Shown in pieces: positions 6,327 through 7,857 of a DNA stretch of 7,857 nucleotides. Position 1 is the first letter of the stretch; every line of letters begins with the position of its first letter. The position numbers and the translations under genes were made by a program. Source of the stretch: Thermacetogenium sp. UBA4966 (GTDB lineage: Bacteria > Bacillota > DSM-12270 > Thermacetogeniales > Thermacetogeniaceae); NCBI GenBank assembly GCA_002397275.1, contig DHAA01000056.1:1-7857 (forward strand). The letters run 5' to 3'. The notes beneath the pieces are model-generated. The model was not told where the DNA came from. It worked only from the letters and a program-made list of their open reading frames with translations, and did not search any database.

Positions 6327-7290
6327 AGACTCTATGAAATTCGAAAGGGATTATCAGGAACTGCAAAAAAAACTCAGCGAATTAAAGGATATTACCCTTA
6401 AAAAGAAGATAGATTTCTCTCAAGAAATTGCCACGCTGGAGGCTAAATTAGAGAGTTTTAAAGAAGAAAAATACAAGACATTAACAGCGTGGCAAAAGGT
6501 ACAGATGGCGCGCCGTCCTGAGCGTCCCACAACAATGGATTATATTGAGGCAATATTTGACGGTTTTATCGAACTGCATGGCGACCGCTGCTTTCGGGAC
6601 GACCCGGCTATAGTGGGTGGAATAGCAAGATATAACGGGGTTCCGGTAACAGTGATCGGACATCAAAAAGGGCGGGATACCAACCAAAATCTGAAAAGAA
6701 ATTTTGGTATGCCCCATCCGGAGGGTTACCGCAAGGCCTGCAGGCTTGTCAAACAGGCGGAAAAATTTAAGAGACCGGTTATCTGTTTTATTGATACTCA
6801 AGGCGCTTATCCGGGGGTGGAAGCAGAAGAACGCGGCCAGGGCTGGGCGATCGCTGCAACCTTAATGCAGATGTCGCTTCTCAAAACTCCTATTATCAGC
6901 CTGATTATCGGAGAAGGGGGCAGTGGAGGAGCCTTAGCTTTAGGAATTGCCGACAGGGTTTTGATGCTTTCCAATGCAATTTACTCGGTGATCTCGCCGG
7001 AAGGCTGCTCCTCAATATTATGTAAAGATACCGGCAGAAGCGACGAGATGGCTGATCATTTAAAATTAACCGCTCAAGATCTCTATTCAATGGCTTTGAT
7101 CGATGAGATTATTCCTGAACCGCTGGAAGGAGCGCATACAAACCTGAACAAAACATATAAAATAGTAAAAGAAAAATTGCAGACCCACTTTGATGATCTG
7201 GTCTCTCGCAGTATCGTTGAACTTTTGGAGAAGAGATACGAACGGTTAAGAACTATAGGCATTTATGGGGAGGATGAATCGTTTGAGTGA
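6316..7290 (+). CDS. accA: Acetyl-CoA carboxylase carboxyltransferase subunit alpha (AccA)
   Basis: AccA is the partner of AccD in the carboxyltransferase heterotetramer and contributes the carboxybiotin-binding side of the active site. The 324-residue protein opens with a charged, probably coiled-coil helix region (about 8-56). Family blocks follow: RPTTMDYIE (70-78), VIGHQKGRDT (113-122), RNFGMPHPEGYRKA (128-141), FIDTQGAYPG (158-167), IIGEGGSGGALALG (197-210) and YSVISPEGCSSIL (223-235). ATG at 6316 is chosen because AAGGTGGA (6303-6310) lies 5 nt upstream; ATG at 6334 is a weaker alternative, and an in-frame ATG at 6292 lacks such a site. It overlaps accD by 11 nt, which would couple synthesis of the two subunits to equal amounts, and overlaps the next gene by 8 nt. 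Length and motifs are intact. Confidence 0.96.
   Translation: MPFKDSMKFERDYQELQKKLSELKDITLKKKIDFSQEIATLEAKLESFKEEKYKTLTAWQKVQMARRPERPTTMDYIEAIFDGFIELHGDRCFRDDPAIVGGIARYNGVPVTVIGHQKGRDTNQNLKRNFGMPHPEGYRKACRLVKQAEKFKRPVICFIDTQGAYPGVEAEERGQGWAIAATLMQMSLLKTPIISLIIGEGGSGGALALGIADRVLMLSNAIYSVISPEGCSSILCKDTGRSDEMADHLKLTAQDLYSMALIDEIIPEPLEGAHTNLNKTYKIVKEKLQTHFDDLVSRSIVELLEKRYERLRTIGIYGEDESFE
7269..7273 (+). promoter_or_regulatory. Ribosome binding site of the DUF456 gene
   Basis: GGAGG inside the accA 3' end lies 9 nt before TTG 7283. It directly abuts ATG 7274 and lies downstream of ATG 7265, so it can serve only the TTG start efficiently. Confidence 0.6.
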
Positions 7291-7765
7291 AGCGATCAAA
7301 ATCGTTGCAATTATTATACTGGGGTTAGGGGCGCTGCTATCTCTGCTCCCGTTTTTGCCGGGAATCCCTATCGTTTTCGTTACAATGCTTATCTACGCGT
7401 TTATTGACGGTTTTCAGCAAATAACCCCTCTCTTTTTAGCAGGCATGCTTCTTATCACTATTTTTTCTTTCTTTATAGATAATATTGTTGCCTGGATTGG
7501 CGCTAAAAGATACGGAGGAAGCAAGGCCGGTTTATGGGGGGCGTTTTTTGGGGGAATTGCAGGGGTTTTTATTAATCCTTTGTTCGGGATCCTGGTAGGG
7601 CCGTTTTTGGGAGCTGTTGCTGCGGAATTAATTTTTTCACAGCGCAAGGCCTTTGATGCGGTGAAAGTCGGCTTCGGCACGATTATCGGTATTTTCGGCG
7701 GATGCTTCTTCAAGCTGCTTATATCGCTTTTTATGGTGATAGCCTTCATTATGCAAGTGTATTAG
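7283..7765 (+). CDS. DUF456-family integral membrane protein, function unknown
   Basis: This is a small, very hydrophobic protein of about 160 residues that I recognise as DUF456-like. The pattern includes LLPFLPGIPIVF (21-32), FFIDNIVAWIGAKRYGGSKAG (about 63-83) and a glycine-rich run, WGAFFGGIAGVF then GILVGPFLGAVAAEL, at about 85-116. Hydrophobic stretches at about 4-22, 28-43, 48-71, 85-116 and 130-157 suggest four or five membrane segments, with a charged loop near 119-128 (SQRKAFDAVK). There is no signal peptide beyond the first membrane segment and no catalytic motif. TTG 7283 is chosen by its ribosome binding site; ATG 7274 or 7265 would add three or six residues. The gene overlaps accA by 8 nt, so it is probably translated with the carboxylase, but a role in lipid metabolism is inference from position only. 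Its codons are more AT-rich than those of the fab genes. Confidence 0.8.
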   Translation: MSEAIKIVAIIILGLGALLSLLPFLPGIPIVFVTMLIYAFIDGFQQITPLFLAGMLLITIFSFFIDNIVAWIGAKRYGGSKAGLWGAFFGGIAGVFINPLFGILVGPFLGAVAAELIFSQRKAFDAVKVGFGTIIGIFGGCFFKLLISLFMVIAFIMQVY

Positions 7766-7767
7766 GC

Positions 7768-7857
7768 TTAATCTAGCTTTCGGAAGAGCCCGATGACCTT
7801 GCCGAGAATTACTACTTTCTTGCTCCTTATAGGATCCATCAAGTCGTTTTCCGGCTG
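7768..7857 (-). CDS. lexA: LexA repressor, C-terminal end (partial)
   Basis: Read on the - strand, the last 90 bases encode 29 residues and a TAA stop (7768-7770). They start QPENDLMDPI and end VVILGKVIGLFRKLD. The QPEN motif followed by ILGKVIGLFR is the closing strand pair of the LexA S24-type autoprotease domain in Gram-positive bacteria. LexA represses SOS genes and cleaves itself when RecA filaments form on damaged DNA. The DNA-binding domain and the catalytic Ser and Lys lie beyond the right edge, so activity cannot be judged. A related S24 phage repressor is possible but less likely given this ending. The gene converges on the DUF456 gene with only 2 nt between the two stops. Confidence 0.85.
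   Translation of the reverse strand, partial: QPENDLMDPIRSKKVVILGKVIGLFRKLD

Noticed and set aside
7243..7256. GAAC-containing stretch near the end of accA as a possible LexA (SOS) box
   Set aside because: It reads GAACGGTTAAGAAC, which lacks the GAAC-N4-GTTC symmetry of Gram-positive SOS boxes, and it lies inside coding sequence.
7776..7789. Short hairpin (GCTTT, CGGA, AGAGC) as a terminator between the convergent genes
   Set aside because: It has only 5 bp including a G-T pair, no T-run on either strand, and lies within the lexA coding end.

Overview
The window is a compact, single-strand fatty acid synthesis operon of a bacterium of the phylum Bacillota (Firmicutes), most likely an anaerobic, clostridia-like organism with roughly 50% GC. 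This placement rests on the FabK-type enoyl reductase, the separate accD and accA subunits of Bacillus/clostridial type, the gene order, the strong AGGAGG-type ribosome binding sites, the frequent GTG/TTG starts and a Gram-positive-type LexA C-terminus. I cannot name the genus.

Layout, left to right on the + strand. Positions 1-145 hold a 3' gene end I do not recognise, and inside the same bases lies a good sigma-A-type promoter (TTGACA-17-TATTTT). Then come fabH (142-1131), fabK (1139-2086), fabD (2074-3009), fabG (3006-3740), fabF (3768-5024), fabZ (5021-5485), accD (5460-6326), accA (6316-7290) and a small DUF456-family membrane protein (7283-7765). The last 90 bases carry the 3' end of a convergent lexA gene on the - strand (7768-7857). 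The only gaps inside the operon are 7 nt (fabH-fabK) and 27 nt (fabG-fabF). All other junctions overlap by 4-26 nt, which suggests one transcript with translational coupling.

How the genes work together. AccA and AccD form the carboxyltransferase half of acetyl-CoA carboxylase and make malonyl-CoA. FabD moves malonyl to acyl carrier protein, and FabH starts chains from acyl-CoA. FabF elongates, FabG reduces the 3-keto group, FabZ dehydrates, and FabK reduces the enoyl group with FMN. The set is nearly complete, but the two carrier-protein genes (acpP, accB) and biotin carboxylase (accC) are absent. Each is missing from the position it holds in the otherwise colinear streptococcal-type cluster.

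This is mostly ordinary core metabolism, and I see no mobile element, CRISPR array, RNA gene or defence-like system. The points worth a second look are the unassigned gene end with an embedded promoter, the missing carrier genes, the DUF456 gene coupled to accA, an NADH-type Asp in FabG, the GLSLG nucleophile motif in FabD, and the 2-nt junction with lexA.
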